Assembly: GCA_963974915.1 (NCBI GenBank)
Contig: CAXBES010000016.1
Location: forward strand, 1 to 64,000
Source of the DNA: CAXBES01 sp963974915
GTDB lineage: Bacteria; Bacteroidota; Bacteroidia; Flavobacteriales; Flavobacteriaceae
Reading direction: 5' to 3'
Length of the DNA stretch: 64,000 bases
The translations under genes and the position numbers were made by a program. Positions 1-8,687 of this stretch are shown here, piece after piece (the stretch's first letter is position 1; the number at the start of each line of letters is the position of its first letter). The notes beneath the pieces are model-generated. The model was not told the origin of the DNA and did not search any database. It was given only the letters and a program-made list of their open reading frames with translations.

Positions 1-1
1 G

Positions 2-274
2 TTTACACCGGAATTAATTTTAGGAAATACCGATGTCTCGTTAGAAACCATTGCTGTATATCCAAATCCAACGCAAGATATATTAAACATCGCATCTCCT
101 GTTTCCGAAGTAAAACAAGTAATGATCTATGATGTGAGAGGAAGACTTGTAGTAACAGCTGGATTTTCAAACAAAACGGTCCAGCTAGATCTTTCTGAGC
201 TTAACAGTGCCTTATATTTTGTGGAAATTACAACCCAGAATGGTAAGGTTACAAAAAGAATTACAAAGCAATAA
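2..274 (+). CDS. C-terminal end of a T9SS-exported protein (partial)
   Basis: The open frame enters from the left edge and ends at TAA 272-274, giving about 90 residues. The visible part is a type A T9SS sorting domain: a VYPNPTQD box, a strand reading VMIYDVRGRLV, a leucine-serine turn and a terminal GKVTKRITKQ. Such domains direct export across the outer membrane by the type IX system and are then removed. The catalytic or binding part lies outside the window, so the function is unknown. The family assignment of the tail is firm. Confidence 0.85.
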   Translation, partial: FTPELILGNTDVSLETIAVYPNPTQDILNIASPVSEVKQVMIYDVRGRLVVTAGFSNKTVQLDLSELNSALYFVEITTQNGKVTKRITKQ

Positions 275-289
275 TTAGCAAGTTAAGTT

Positions 290-418
290 ATGCAGCCTTT
301 TTACCCGAATCGTGAATTTAAATTTTTAAAAGAAGTTTTTATTGATTTGGAACGTCCTTTCAAGCCTAAGCGACTTATTGATATGGAGTTCGAAGAAAAG
401 ATAAAAGAGGTTGCCTAA
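290..418 (+). CDS. Small hypothetical protein, 42 aa
   Basis: An ATG frame starts 15 bases after the preceding stop and ends 4 bases before a strong hairpin terminator. The product is charged, with Pro, Phe, Lys and Glu enriched, and has no signal peptide or membrane segment. Its position between a gene end and a terminator, on the same strand, suggests co-transcription with the T9SS-sorted protein upstream. I recognise no family. It could also be the tail of a decayed gene. Confidence 0.4.
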   Translation: MQPFYPNREFKFLKEVFIDLERPFKPKRLIDMEFEEKIKEVA

Positions 419-422
419 TTAA

Positions 423-458
423 AAAAAACCGTCTATTGTGGGGAATAGGCGGTTTTTT
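423..458. terminator. Bidirectional rho-independent terminator
   Basis: A near-perfect inverted repeat (423-437 against 443-458, one G-T pair, 5-base loop) is flanked by A and T runs, so it can stop transcription from both sides. It sits between convergent genes ending at 418 and 482. Confidence 0.85.
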
Positions 459-481
459 AATTTTTAGAAGGATTAGTTTTG

Positions 482-1684
482 TTAGAGAATACCCACATCA
501 ACAAGACACTTGCGCATCATTTGATAGGTTCTTTCAATATCGTCATCTAATCCAATGGAAAAACGAATAAGTCCGTCGCTTAACCCCATCTCTTTTTGTT
601 CATCTTCAGGAATCTCTGAGGAAGTTGACGACCCCGGAGCACTAAATAGTGTCTTATAGAATCCAAGACTAACTGCCAAATAACCCAGGTTTCTTTCTTG
701 CATTAACTCCATTACTTCATTAGCTTTTTCAAGGCTTCCCACATCTATAGTTAACATGCCTCCATATCCATAATCTGAATTCATCATACTTTTATAGAGC
801 TCATGTCCGGGATGTGAAGTTAATCCGGGATACACCGTTTTAAGTCCGTCCCCTTCAAATTTATTCGCTAAGAATAACGCATTTCTACTGTGTTGTTTCA
901 TTCTAATATGCAGGGTTCGCATATTTTTTAAAATTGATGCGGCTCGTAAGCTATCCATAGATGCCCCCAGTAACATACATGCGCCATCGTTAACATTCCG
1001 CAGGGAATCAATTAACTCCTGACTGCCGCAAACAACTCCACCCATAGTGTCACTACTACCATTTATAAATTTGGTAAGGCTGTGCATCACCACATCGGCA
1101 CCTAATTTGGCAGGTGAAATTTGAAGTGGAGAAAAAGTATTATCGACTAAAAGTTTAATTCCGTGTTTTTTTGCGATCTTCGAAAGTGCTGCTATATCTG
1201 CGATTTCCAGCAACGGATTACTCACACATTCGCAAAAAATTATTTTCGTTTTATCTGTTATTGCGGCTTCAACGCTTTCTAATTTGGTGATATCTACAAA
1301 GGAGGTGTTTATTCCCAAACGTGGAGTGAAATTTTTAAGGAAGGCATATGTACCTCCGTAAATTGTTCGGCTGGAAACGATATGATCTCCTGTCTCACAA
1401 AACTGAAGAATTGTTGGGGTTATAGCTCCCATTCCGCTAGCGGCTACATTAGCGGTTTCTGTACCTTCCATTGCTGCCAGGGCTTCTCCTAAATATAGAT
1501 TAGAAGGTGTGGTGTGTCTAGAATACAGGTAGCATCCATCAGCATTACCTTCAAAAGTATCGAACATTGTTTTCGCAGAAAGAAAGGTATATGTGGAAGA
1601 ATCGGAAATGGATGGATTTACACCACCAAACTCTCCAAAGTATTGAAGGTCTTGTATTTTGTTAGCGGGTTTAAAGTCTTTCAT
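482..1684 (-). CDS. Cys/Met-metabolism PLP enzyme, methionine gamma-lyase-like
   Basis: This 400-aa protein is a fold-type I PLP enzyme of the Cys/Met metabolism family, which acts on gamma-substituted amino acids in the cytosol. The PLP lysine is Lys205 in HSLTKFING, Tyr54/Arg56 lie in YLYSRHTTPSN, and DNTFS (181-185) supplies the aspartate that contacts the cofactor. Length fits methionine gamma-lyase, cystathionine gamma-lyase and O-acylhomoserine sulfhydrylases. The position equivalent to the cysteine typical of methionine gamma-lyase (IYGCTF) is Gly111 (IYGGTY), so substrate specificity is open. It is divergent from an Lrp/AsnC regulator, an arrangement known for methionine gamma-lyase genes (mdeA/mdeR), which supports control by an amino acid. 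Confidence 0.85.
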   Translation of the reverse strand: MKDFKPANKIQDLQYFGEFGGVNPSISDSSTYTFLSAKTMFDTFEGNADGCYLYSRHTTPSNLYLGEALAAMEGTETANVAASGMGAITPTILQFCETGDHIVSSRTIYGGTYAFLKNFTPRLGINTSFVDITKLESVEAAITDKTKIIFCECVSNPLLEIADIAALSKIAKKHGIKLLVDNTFSPLQISPAKLGADVVMHSLTKFINGSSDTMGGVVCGSQELIDSLRNVNDGACMLLGASMDSLRAASILKNMRTLHIRMKQHSRNALFLANKFEGDGLKTVYPGLTSHPGHELYKSMMNSDYGYGGMLTIDVGSLEKANEVMELMQERNLGYLAVSLGFYKTLFSAPGSSTSSEIPEDEQKEMGLSDGLIRFSIGLDDDIERTYQMMRKCLVDVGIL

Positions 1685-1735
1685 CTAAATTGAGTATTAT
1701 TAGTAACATCAAATATTAAAATATATAAACAATTT

Positions 1736-1749
1736 ATCAATGTATTGAT
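1736..1749. promoter_or_regulatory. Dyad in the divergent mgl-like/lrp promoter region
   Basis: ATCAAT and ATTGAT arms separated by two bases form a perfect inverted repeat within the 160-bp AT-rich divergent intergenic region. It is a plausible binding site for the adjacent Lrp/AsnC regulator. This is inference from position and symmetry only. Confidence 0.35.
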
Positions 1750-1844
1750 TGATATTCAGTAAATAAGTTTATGATATGCGTTTTTATTAGAATAAAAATC
1801 ATAATTTCACAGTTGTAAAATGTTTTTATAGAAAATTTTTCAGA

Positions 1845-2306
1845 ATGAATTTAGATAAGATCGATAAGGAACTTTTGAAACAGCTTCAGAAGGATTGCAA
1901 ACAAACCAATAAAGAGCTTTCTTCTAAACTGAATTTGTCGGTAACGGCAATTTATGAGCGAATAAAGAAATTAGAACGTGAGGGAGTGATCACAAATTAT
2001 GTTTCGCTTCTAAACAAAGAAAAAGTAGGATTGGGATTTGTAGTTTTTTGTCAGATAAAACTTGCTCAGCACTCCAGAGAGTATCTAACTAAATTTGAGA
2101 AAGAAGTAACAAAGTTAGAAGAAGTTTTAGAATGCTTTCACGTAAGTGGCGAATACGATTATTTGTTAAAGGTATTGGTACGAGACATGGTGCATTTTCG
2201 TAGTTTTATGGTGACAAAACTTACCACGATCCAGCATATTGGAAGTACTCAAAGTTCTTTTACGATCAGTGAAGTGAAGAATTCGACAGCTCTAAACATA
2301 AATTAA
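1845..2306 (+). CDS. Lrp/AsnC family transcriptional regulator
   Basis: The 153-aa product has the standard two-domain layout. An N-terminal winged HTH covers about residues 3-60 (LDKIDKELLKQL, then LSVTAIYERIKKLEREGVI) and a C-terminal RAM ligand-binding domain covers about 65-145 (VLECFHVSGEYDYLLKV). Family members bind amino acids and bend promoter DNA as octamers. It is transcribed away from the PLP enzyme gene and probably regulates it. Its stop codon overlaps the next start by one base, so both are likely in one transcript. Confidence 0.92.
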   Translation: MNLDKIDKELLKQLQKDCKQTNKELSSKLNLSVTAIYERIKKLEREGVITNYVSLLNKEKVGLGFVVFCQIKLAQHSREYLTKFEKEVTKLEEVLECFHVSGEYDYLLKVLVRDMVHFRSFMVTKLTTIQHIGSTQSSFTISEVKNSTALNIN

Positions 2307-2950
2307 TGATAAGAACCAAAGCTTTTAAAGCAATCGAATTACTGCTGTTATTCGTACTCATTCCTTTAAGCTATGTTCTTAATTATCCGTTGATTCTTAA
2401 GGCAGCTTTTGCTATAGGCGGATTTGTTTATATTTTATGGATACTCAAGAAGGATGAAAATATATCATTTAAAATAGCATCGAATGTAAATTGGAAAGTC
2501 TTCTGGGAACGACTTCTGGTAACATTTTTAGCTGTAATCTTGTTAACAACTTTATATGTTTTTACACAAGAGCCTGCAAATTTATTTTTTGTTCCATTTA
2601 ATAAACCGGGATTATATTCTGCAATTCTCGTGATATATACTTTTTTCTCTGTTTGGCCGCAGGAGATTATTTATAGAACCTTTTTTTTGAATAGATACCG
2701 AGAACTTTTCCGAAGCAAATCTTTATTAATTTTTATAAATGCACTTGTTTTTTCACTAGCACATTTTTTCTTCAGAAATACTCTGGTACTAGTACTTACT
2801 TTCTTAGGTGGAATTATATTCGCTCTTACCTATTTAAAATTTAAATCGACTACATTGGTTTGCATTGAGCATGCTGTTTATGGCAATTGGTTGTTTACCG
2901 TAGGAATGGGAGGGATGCTTGGTTTTCCCGGAATGGACGCATCGGTTTAG
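2306..2950 (+). CDS. CPBP family intramembrane metalloprotease
   Basis: A 214-aa protein with about six hydrophobic segments. It carries the CPBP (CAAX protease and bacteriocin-processing) motifs: QEIIYR replaces the usual EExxxR, FSLAHF gives the FxxxH motif, and a later EHAVYGNW supplies the final His/Asn pair. The first glutamate of motif 1 is Gln, which may lower or alter activity. The substrate is unknown. Family members act in prenyl-protein processing, bacteriocin immunity or signalling. The start codon overlaps the lrp stop. Confidence 0.8.
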   Translation: MIRTKAFKAIELLLLFVLIPLSYVLNYPLILKAAFAIGGFVYILWILKKDENISFKIASNVNWKVFWERLLVTFLAVILLTTLYVFTQEPANLFFVPFNKPGLYSAILVIYTFFSVWPQEIIYRTFFLNRYRELFRSKSLLIFINALVFSLAHFFFRNTLVLVLTFLGGIIFALTYLKFKSTTLVCIEHAVYGNWLFTVGMGGMLGFPGMDASV

Positions 2951-3022
2951 ATATAATCTGGTGCTGAGATTTTTTGAGAGTAACTTTTAAACACTAAACT
3001 TTTATACTCACATGGAGAATCG

Positions 3023-3030
3023 TAACTTTG
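3023..3030 (+). promoter_or_regulatory. Bacteroidetes -7 promoter element of lpdA
   Basis: TAACTTTG matches the Bacteroidetes -7 consensus TAnnTTTG exactly, with a TTTT near the expected -33 position about 19 bases upstream. The start codon follows 45 bases later. No experimental start is known. Confidence 0.5.
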
Positions 3031-3075
3031 CATTACAATTCTGAATGTTGAAATTAATATAAAATACTTTCTCGT

Positions 3076-4479
3076 ATGTCAAAATATGATGTTGCAATTA
3101 TCGGTTCCGGTCCCGGAGGTTACGTCGCAGCGATTCGTTGTGCACAACTCGGTATGAAAACCGCATTAATAGAAAAATACAGCACCCTGGGGGGTACATG
3201 TTTAAATGTTGGTTGTATTCCAAGTAAGGCCTTGTTGGATTCCTCACATCATTATGAAGACGCAATGAAGCACTTTGAGAAACATGGAATTGAGATACCG
3301 GGGGAGGTGAAAATTAATTTTAAAAAAATGATAGAAAGAAAACAAGCCGTGGTTGATCAAACTACAGGCGGGATAGATTTCTTGATGAAAAAGAATAAAG
3401 TAGATGTTTTTACAGGCACCGGTGCCTTTAAAGATGCAACACATGTTGTTATTTCTTCGGAAAAAGGAGATGAAACCATTGAAGCTAAAAATATTGTTAT
3501 TGCAACCGGAAGTAAACCTTCGTCTTTGCCTTTTATAAAAATTGATAAAGAGAGAATTATTACTTCAACTGAAGCATTAAAGTTGAAGGAAATTCCGAAA
3601 CACCTTATTGTAATTGGAGGAGGGGTTATTGGTCTTGAACTCGGACAAGTGTACAGACGCTTAGGTTCTGAAGTATCGGTAGTTGAATTTATGGATAGAA
3701 TTATTCCAACTATGGATAGTGCTCAGAGTAAAGAGCTAACTAAAGTGATGAAAAAACAGGGAGTAAAATTCTACGTTTCTCATAAGGTTTCGGCAGTTAC
3801 AAAGAAAGGAAAAGAAATTACTGTTACAGCTACTAATAAAAAAGATGAAGAAGTAACCTTTAAAGGGGATTACTGTTTGGTTTCTGTAGGAAGAAGACCT
3901 TATACAGATGGTTTGAATGCTGAGAATGCCGGGGTAAAGATAACAGAACGCGGAATGATTGATGTTAATGAACATTTGCAATCCAATGTAAGTAATATAT
4001 ATGCCATTGGAGATGTAATTAAGGGAGCAATGTTAGCACATAAGGCTGAAGAAGAAGGAGTATTTGTTGCCGAAACGATCGCGGGACAAAAACCACATAT
4101 CGATTATAATTTAATTCCCGGTGTAGTTTATACCTGGCCGGAAGTCGCATCGGTTGGAAAAACGGAAGAGCAGCTAAAAGAAGCAGGAGTAGCATACAAA
4201 TCGGGGCAGTTTCCAATGCGAGCCTTAGGGCGTTCGAGAGCAAGTGGAGATACTGATGGCTTTGTAAAGATCCTTGCAGATAAAGCCACAGATGAAGTTC
4301 TAGGGGTTCATATGGTAGGTGCGCGTGTAGCCGATCTAATCGCGGAAGCGGTAACAGCGATGGAATTTCGTGCTAGTGCTGAAGATATTGCTAGAATGAG
4401 TCACGCTCATCCTACATACGCAGAAGCAGTTAAAGAAGCTGCTCTTGCAGCGACAGACGATAGGGCTTTGCACGTCTAG
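3076..4479 (+). CDS. lpdA: Dihydrolipoyl dehydrogenase (E3)
   Basis: The 467-aa flavoprotein reoxidises the dihydrolipoyl groups of the pyruvate and 2-oxoglutarate dehydrogenase complexes and the glycine cleavage system, passing electrons to NAD+. It shows an N-terminal FAD dinucleotide fold (IIGSGPGGYVAA), the redox-active disulfide Cys42/Cys47 in GGTCLNVGCIPSK, a second NAD-binding fold (VIGGGVIGLELG) and a C-terminal HAHPTYAE motif with the catalytic His445/Glu450 pair. Length is typical. It stands alone, with its own promoter and terminator, rather than next to E1/E2 genes. Confidence 0.96.
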   Translation: MSKYDVAIIGSGPGGYVAAIRCAQLGMKTALIEKYSTLGGTCLNVGCIPSKALLDSSHHYEDAMKHFEKHGIEIPGEVKINFKKMIERKQAVVDQTTGGIDFLMKKNKVDVFTGTGAFKDATHVVISSEKGDETIEAKNIVIATGSKPSSLPFIKIDKERIITSTEALKLKEIPKHLIVIGGGVIGLELGQVYRRLGSEVSVVEFMDRIIPTMDSAQSKELTKVMKKQGVKFYVSHKVSAVTKKGKEITVTATNKKDEEVTFKGDYCLVSVGRRPYTDGLNAENAGVKITERGMIDVNEHLQSNVSNIYAIGDVIKGAMLAHKAEEEGVFVAETIAGQKPHIDYNLIPGVVYTWPEVASVGKTEEQLKEAGVAYKSGQFPMRALGRSRASGDTDGFVKILADKATDEVLGVHMVGARVADLIAEAVTAMEFRASAEDIARMSHAHPTYAEAVKEAALAATDDRALHV

Positions 4480-4499
4480 TTTATACAAAACGTACGAAA

Positions 4500-4534
4500 A
4501 AAAAACATCCTGTTATAATCAGGATGTTTTTTTT
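4500..4534 (+). terminator. Terminator after lpdA
   Basis: A perfect stem AAACATCCTG/CAGGATGTTT with a 7-base loop is followed by a long T run. It lies 21 bases after the lpdA stop and 34 bases before the next start. Confidence 0.9.
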
Positions 4535-4567
4535 GTATCTTTAAGTAAACAATTAATACTTCTAACC

Positions 4568-5476
4568 ATGAGAAAATATTATTTTTTGCTGGTAATCTGT
4601 TTGTCATTTATGAAGGTAAATGCCCAATTCGATATTTATGAAGATTTTGAATACGAATCCGGAGAACCTTTTGGTGATTGGTGGTACGATTGTCCTTCGC
4701 TATGTCCAATAATAGGAGATGGTACCGCTCATAGTGGAACGAAATCTGCTATAATTGATTTTTCTAGCCCTAACGGTATCTCCTTAGATTTTGGAGATAA
4801 CAGTACTTATGCAGATATAGATCTTTTGTTTTACATGTATATTCCTACGAGTAAGGAAGCATACTTCTATTTTGACGAAGATTTAGCTACAGCAGGAGGT
4901 TCTAATTTTGTCGTAGGGCATTTTTATTTTAATGAAGGTGGGGCATCCCCCGGATCAGGAATTATTAAGGATAATTACACGCCTTCCGGAAGTGAGTTTA
5001 CTTTTAACTATCCCGAAGATGAGTGGTTTCCTGTAAATTTTACCGCGGAAATAAATGAAGTGAATGGCGATACTTGGGGCTTAAATGTGAATGGCACGCA
5101 GGTTGTTCCATATGGTACGCCCCTAAATGATATCGATAATAATGATATTGATAATTTTGGTGGAATGGCTTTCATTCCGGCTAGTCCTGAAACTGAATAT
5201 TATATCGATACGATTAATTTTACGGACGTGATTTTGAGTATAGAAGCTTCAGATTACTCGAAATTTTTAATATATCCTAACCCAGTGAAATCAGAATTGT
5301 ATATAGATTCTGAGTTTCCGGTTATTAGCGCTCGTATTTATTCTCTAAATGGCATAGTTGTTAGCGAAACATCTTCCGTAGAACAAATAGATGTTTCGGG
5401 ATTATCTGCAGGGATCTATTTCGTTGAAATAGAAAACTCTTCGGGAAAGATGGTTCAGCAATTCGTAAAAAAATAA
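4568..5476 (+). CDS. Secreted protein with T9SS sorting domain, 302 aa
   Basis: The ATG at 4568 is chosen because it begins a clear signal peptide (MRKYYFLLVICLSFMKVNAQ). An upstream in-frame start would run through the lpdA terminator. The mature part begins with FDIYEDFEYESG and contains acidic, aromatic-rich beta-sandwich-like sequence without recognised catalytic motifs; it may be a concanavalin-like or carbohydrate-binding fold. Residues about 225-302 are a type A T9SS sorting domain (IYPNPVKSELYI through GKMVQQFVKK). The product is predicted to be exported to the cell surface or medium. The function is unknown. Confidence 0.8.
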   Translation: MRKYYFLLVICLSFMKVNAQFDIYEDFEYESGEPFGDWWYDCPSLCPIIGDGTAHSGTKSAIIDFSSPNGISLDFGDNSTYADIDLLFYMYIPTSKEAYFYFDEDLATAGGSNFVVGHFYFNEGGASPGSGIIKDNYTPSGSEFTFNYPEDEWFPVNFTAEINEVNGDTWGLNVNGTQVVPYGTPLNDIDNNDIDNFGGMAFIPASPETEYYIDTINFTDVILSIEASDYSKFLIYPNPVKSELYIDSEFPVISARIYSLNGIVVSETSSVEQIDVSGLSAGIYFVEIENSSGKMVQQFVKK

Positions 5477-5661
5477 ATAAATTTATCGATCGCATATGAA
5501 CTAACGATCCACTAATTACTCACAGTTACTCTTCAGTTTTTATTTGCCAAATCGATAGTAAATGGAGATAATGATAGATTTGTATAAAGTCTTTCGCATC
5601 ACACATACTAAAGTAGCGACTTATTAGACGGCTAACTAATGTGGTTTAAATTTGTATAATT

Positions 5662-5692
5662 AAAAAAAACCACTAGCTGTTAACTAATGGTT
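5662..5692 (-). terminator. Putative terminator for the leftward gene at 5732
   Basis: A 9-bp stem (5668-5676 against 5684-5692, one G-T pair) is followed on the minus strand by a run of T residues. It lies about 40 bases past the stop of the leftward gene. Confidence 0.5.
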
Positions 5693-5731
5693 CTTGTATT
5701 AATCAAATGTTGGGAAATGATTAATAATATT

Positions 5732-6913
5732 TTAATCAATCACTGTGATCTTCCAGTTTTTGATCGCTGGGTTAATTACACTCCCGGTAGTATTAAACAT
5801 TCTCACTGTTACCGTATTTGCAGCACTTACATAACAACTCCATATTAGACCTGCTTCAATACTACCATCTGGTGAACAATTACATGAATTACTTGTTTTC
5901 GCACCCGAAATGGTTACGGTGCTTTCTACAGTACTTCCCGATGAAATTCCCGGAAAGTTAATACTCGATGTGTTTGCATATCCTTTTAGAAGAACCTGTC
6001 GGCTGGCATTTGGAGTAAAATAGAGGTTTGAACCATCAAATTCCATGGCACCGGCTTCCGGAGTTGATAAATTAGTTCCGGATGTAAATTTTAAAGGTGC
6101 AGAGTTGGCTGTTGCAGAACCCGCTCTTACATGAATTGTAGCGGTTGGATTTGGTTCGGTGAATCCAACATTTCCATTGCTTCGTACGGATAGGCGTTGC
6201 ACCTGACTTACAGATCCTTGCGGGGTTGTGTTAATAATAAATTTTGAAGGTGTGCTCCCGGGGGTAGCAACTCCGTCCATATAGAAACGAAATCCACCAT
6301 TCTCTCTTATCGCTGTTCCATCATGAGTCTTAACGATAAATGAACCTATCTCACCATCTGCGGCCAACGCTGTTGGTACATCCAATGTTCCTCCTGTGTT
6401 ATACAAGATAAAATTAGGGGGATTAGTATTTGCACTTGTAATTTGAAAATCGTTATCACCGGGGCCTCTAAATTCAAACCTTTCTACCGGGTCACTTGTA
6501 CCAAAACCAATTCTTCCATCGTCAGTTATAACCATATCAGTACCGGTGAGTTTGGCTCTTGTTGCATAAATTAAGTCATCACCAGAGCTATTTGTTCCGG
6601 CTTTCCATTCTTCAGCACCAATATTGATCCATTTTTTAGGAGTGTCGTCCCAATAATAGAAACCTTTGTCGTTTGTTCCTACAGCGTTTGATAAGAATAT
6701 TAACATTCCATCCTGAGAAAAACTTGGATTTACAGCTGGGAAAATTGAAACTCTGGGAATTAAAATTCCATCCTTGTTGGAAGGGGCTACAGCACTCGAT
6801 GCTTCAATATCCAATAATCCGTTTGGAGAAGTGGTGTTAATTCCAACTTGGGCATGCGAGGGAATTAAAGCACATAGCAATAACGCGAATAATGCGAGGG
6901 TCATATTTTTCAT
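5732..6913 (-). CDS. Secreted tail-fibre/adhesin-like protein of unknown function
   Basis: The 393-aa product starts with a signal peptide ending in SHAQ, then VGINTTSPNGLLDIE. This opening is common in Bacteroidetes surface proteins that resemble phage tail fibres. The body repeats short beta motifs such as GRIGFGTSDP, GNVGFTEPNPTATIHV and SNLYFTPNASR. The C-terminal part has a small Cys cluster (SNSCNCS). There is no T9SS sorting domain and no lipoprotein cysteine, so its final location is unclear. An adhesin or exported structural protein is the most reasonable guess. It has its own promoter region with two palindromes upstream. Confidence 0.7.
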   Translation of the reverse strand: MKNMTLALFALLLCALIPSHAQVGINTTSPNGLLDIEASSAVAPSNKDGILIPRVSIFPAVNPSFSQDGMLIFLSNAVGTNDKGFYYWDDTPKKWINIGAEEWKAGTNSSGDDLIYATRAKLTGTDMVITDDGRIGFGTSDPVERFEFRGPGDNDFQITSANTNPPNFILYNTGGTLDVPTALAADGEIGSFIVKTHDGTAIRENGGFRFYMDGVATPGSTPSKFIINTTPQGSVSQVQRLSVRSNGNVGFTEPNPTATIHVRAGSATANSAPLKFTSGTNLSTPEAGAMEFDGSNLYFTPNASRQVLLKGYANTSSINFPGISSGSTVESTVTISGAKTSNSCNCSPDGSIEAGLIWSCYVSAANTVTVRMFNTTGSVINPAIKNWKITVID

Positions 6914-6984
6914 AAGTAGGAGATAATTTGGGGTTATCTTGAGGCAAATCTATATAGAAAAAACAGACGGTTATAAATTTTAAC

Positions 6985-7001
6985 ATGCTGTAATACAGCA
7001 T
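6985..7001. promoter_or_regulatory. Perfect dyad upstream of the surface-protein gene
   Basis: ATGCTGT and ACAGCAT arms flank AAT, 71 bases upstream of the leftward start at 6913. Symmetry and position suggest an operator. The cognate regulator is unknown. Confidence 0.35.
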
Positions 7002-7031
7002 ATTCGTTGATTAACATTAAAATATCGATAA

Positions 7032-7049
7032 ACTACCAAATTTGGTAGT
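7032..7049. promoter_or_regulatory. 18-bp perfect palindrome, putative operator
   Basis: ACTACCAAATTTGGTAGT equals its own reverse complement. It lies 118 bases upstream of the leftward gene start and 268 bases upstream of the rightward one. A palindrome this long without a loop or T run fits a dimeric repressor site rather than a terminator. Confidence 0.45.
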
Positions 7050-7317
7050 ATTATTAGTACAAAATATGGTCATAATACCGAGAATTATGGCTTAAGTGAG
7101 ATAGAATACCGATATCAGCGTGTGCTTATTACTCACTTTTTTTTAGCTAAATTTTAATATTAATGTGTCAATACCTTAATTATTCCCTCTGTTTTCTTCG
7201 GAAAGCTTCGCGAAAAAAATCGATATATTTACTGATTTAAATTTCTATAATGTCAAGTGTTTTATTTTTTGATTTTTTTTTCAGAATTGAATCTTATTTA
7301 TTTGTTTAACAATACCA

Positions 7318-8610
7318 ATGAGGATAACGAAAGACTATGAGTGCCTTATAACCGATTCCCTAAAAAGGAATATTCTTTTGTGGGCACAACAGTATGAAGA
7401 TATTGTATGGCTAGATTCAAATAATTATAAACAAGAGCATCAAACCTATAAAGCAATTTTAGCTGTAGATGGTTTTACCTCCATTAAAACCGATTTTCAG
7501 AATGCTTTTAGGGACCTAAAAGAGTATCAATCTCAAACCCGTGATTGGTTGTTCGGGTATCTCACCTACGATCTGAAAAATGATGTTGAGAGATTAGAAT
7601 CTAAGAATTTTGATGGATTGGATTTTGCAGATCTATACTTTTTTCAACCTAAGAAAGTGTTTCTATTCACAGAAAGTCAGGTTTCAATTAGATATCTGAA
7701 TATGGTCGATGACGAATTGGAGGGAGATTGGGACGAAATAGTGAACTATGAAGATAAAAGCGAAAAACTTTCGCCGGAAGCTGTCAAAATAAGCTTGCGC
7801 ACGAGCAAAGATTCGTATTTTGATAAAGTAGCCCGGATGCTTCAGTATATTCATCGTGGAGATATCTATGAAGCAAATTTTTGTCAGGAGTTCTTTTCAG
7901 AAGGCATTCCTATAGATCCGCTCGAAACATTTATGCATCTCAATAAGATTTCGTCACCTCCTTTTGCAACTTTTTTAAAGACCGATAAGCACTATGTGCT
8001 TTCTGCCTCTCCCGAACGGTATCTCAAGAAAAATGGTAAAACAGTAATTTCGCAGCCTATAAAAGGAACAGCTAAACGTTTAGATGATAAAAAAGAAGAT
8101 CAAAAATTAATTGATGTCTTAGAAAATGACCCTAAAGAACGAAGTGAGAATATCATGATCACGGATCTTGTTAGGAATGACCTTTCCAGATTTGCGGAGA
8201 AGGGAAGCGTTGTCGTGGAGGAGCTTTGTAAAATATATACGTTCGAACAAGTGCATCAAATGATTTCTACCATAAGTTGCACGGTTGCGAATGAGATACA
8301 TCCCGTCGATATTATTCATAATACATTCCCTATGGGAAGTATGACGGGTGCGCCAAAAATTTCGGCTATGAAGATAATTGAAGAGCTCGAAGATGCTAAA
8401 CGCGGTGTTTACAGTGGTGCGATTGGATATTTTGATCCAAACGGCGATTTTGATTTTAATGTTGTGATACGCAGTATACTTTACAATAGCGAAAATCAAT
8501 ATGTGAGTTATTCGGTGGGTGGTGCAATTACCGCCAAATCAATTCCTGAAAAGGAGTATGAAGAATGTCTTATTAAGGCGAAAGCAATGAGAGAAGTTTT
8601 AGAGCGATAA
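7318..8610 (+). CDS. pabB: Aminodeoxychorismate/anthranilate synthase component I family
   Basis: A 430-aa chorismate-utilising enzyme, most likely the component that aminates chorismate for p-aminobenzoate and folate synthesis. The C-terminal chorismate-binding domain is complete: SASPERYLKK, QPIKGTAKR, ENIMITDLVRNDLSR, FPMGSMTGAPK and the terminal GGAITAKSIPEKEYEECL. The N-terminal about 150 residues are the more variable anthranilate-synthase-like part. No trp genes are near, and tilS follows 77 bases downstream, a neighbourhood that favours PabB over TrpE. Menaquinone or salicylate-type enzymes of the same fold are less likely. Confidence 0.82.
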   Translation: MRITKDYECLITDSLKRNILLWAQQYEDIVWLDSNNYKQEHQTYKAILAVDGFTSIKTDFQNAFRDLKEYQSQTRDWLFGYLTYDLKNDVERLESKNFDGLDFADLYFFQPKKVFLFTESQVSIRYLNMVDDELEGDWDEIVNYEDKSEKLSPEAVKISLRTSKDSYFDKVARMLQYIHRGDIYEANFCQEFFSEGIPIDPLETFMHLNKISSPPFATFLKTDKHYVLSASPERYLKKNGKTVISQPIKGTAKRLDDKKEDQKLIDVLENDPKERSENIMITDLVRNDLSRFAEKGSVVVEELCKIYTFEQVHQMISTISCTVANEIHPVDIIHNTFPMGSMTGAPKISAMKIIEELEDAKRGVYSGAIGYFDPNGDFDFNVVIRSILYNSENQYVSYSVGGAITAKSIPEKEYEECLIKAKAMREVLER

Positions 8611-8687
8611 TCGGGTTAATCATTCTCTTTTAATCACATTATTCGATGCCTAATCGTTAAGTTTGTATGTTGTAAAAAAACCTGATA

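Larger units (their letters stand above)
6914..7317. other. 404-bp divergent intergenic region
   Basis: No gene is seen here. The stretch separates a leftward surface-protein gene from the rightward PabB-like gene. It holds a 7-bp-arm dyad, an 18-bp perfect palindrome, and a weak long-loop hairpin (AAGTGAG at 7094-7100 with CTCACTT at 7132-7138 followed by Ts) that may be a terminator or leader structure. The last 150 bases are very AT-rich. Confidence 0.5.

Noticed and set aside
7094..7143. AAGTGAG...CTCACTT with a following T run
   Set aside because: A 7-bp stem with a loop of about 31 bases is weak for a terminator, and no gene precedes it on the plus strand. Mentioned only within the intergenic entry.
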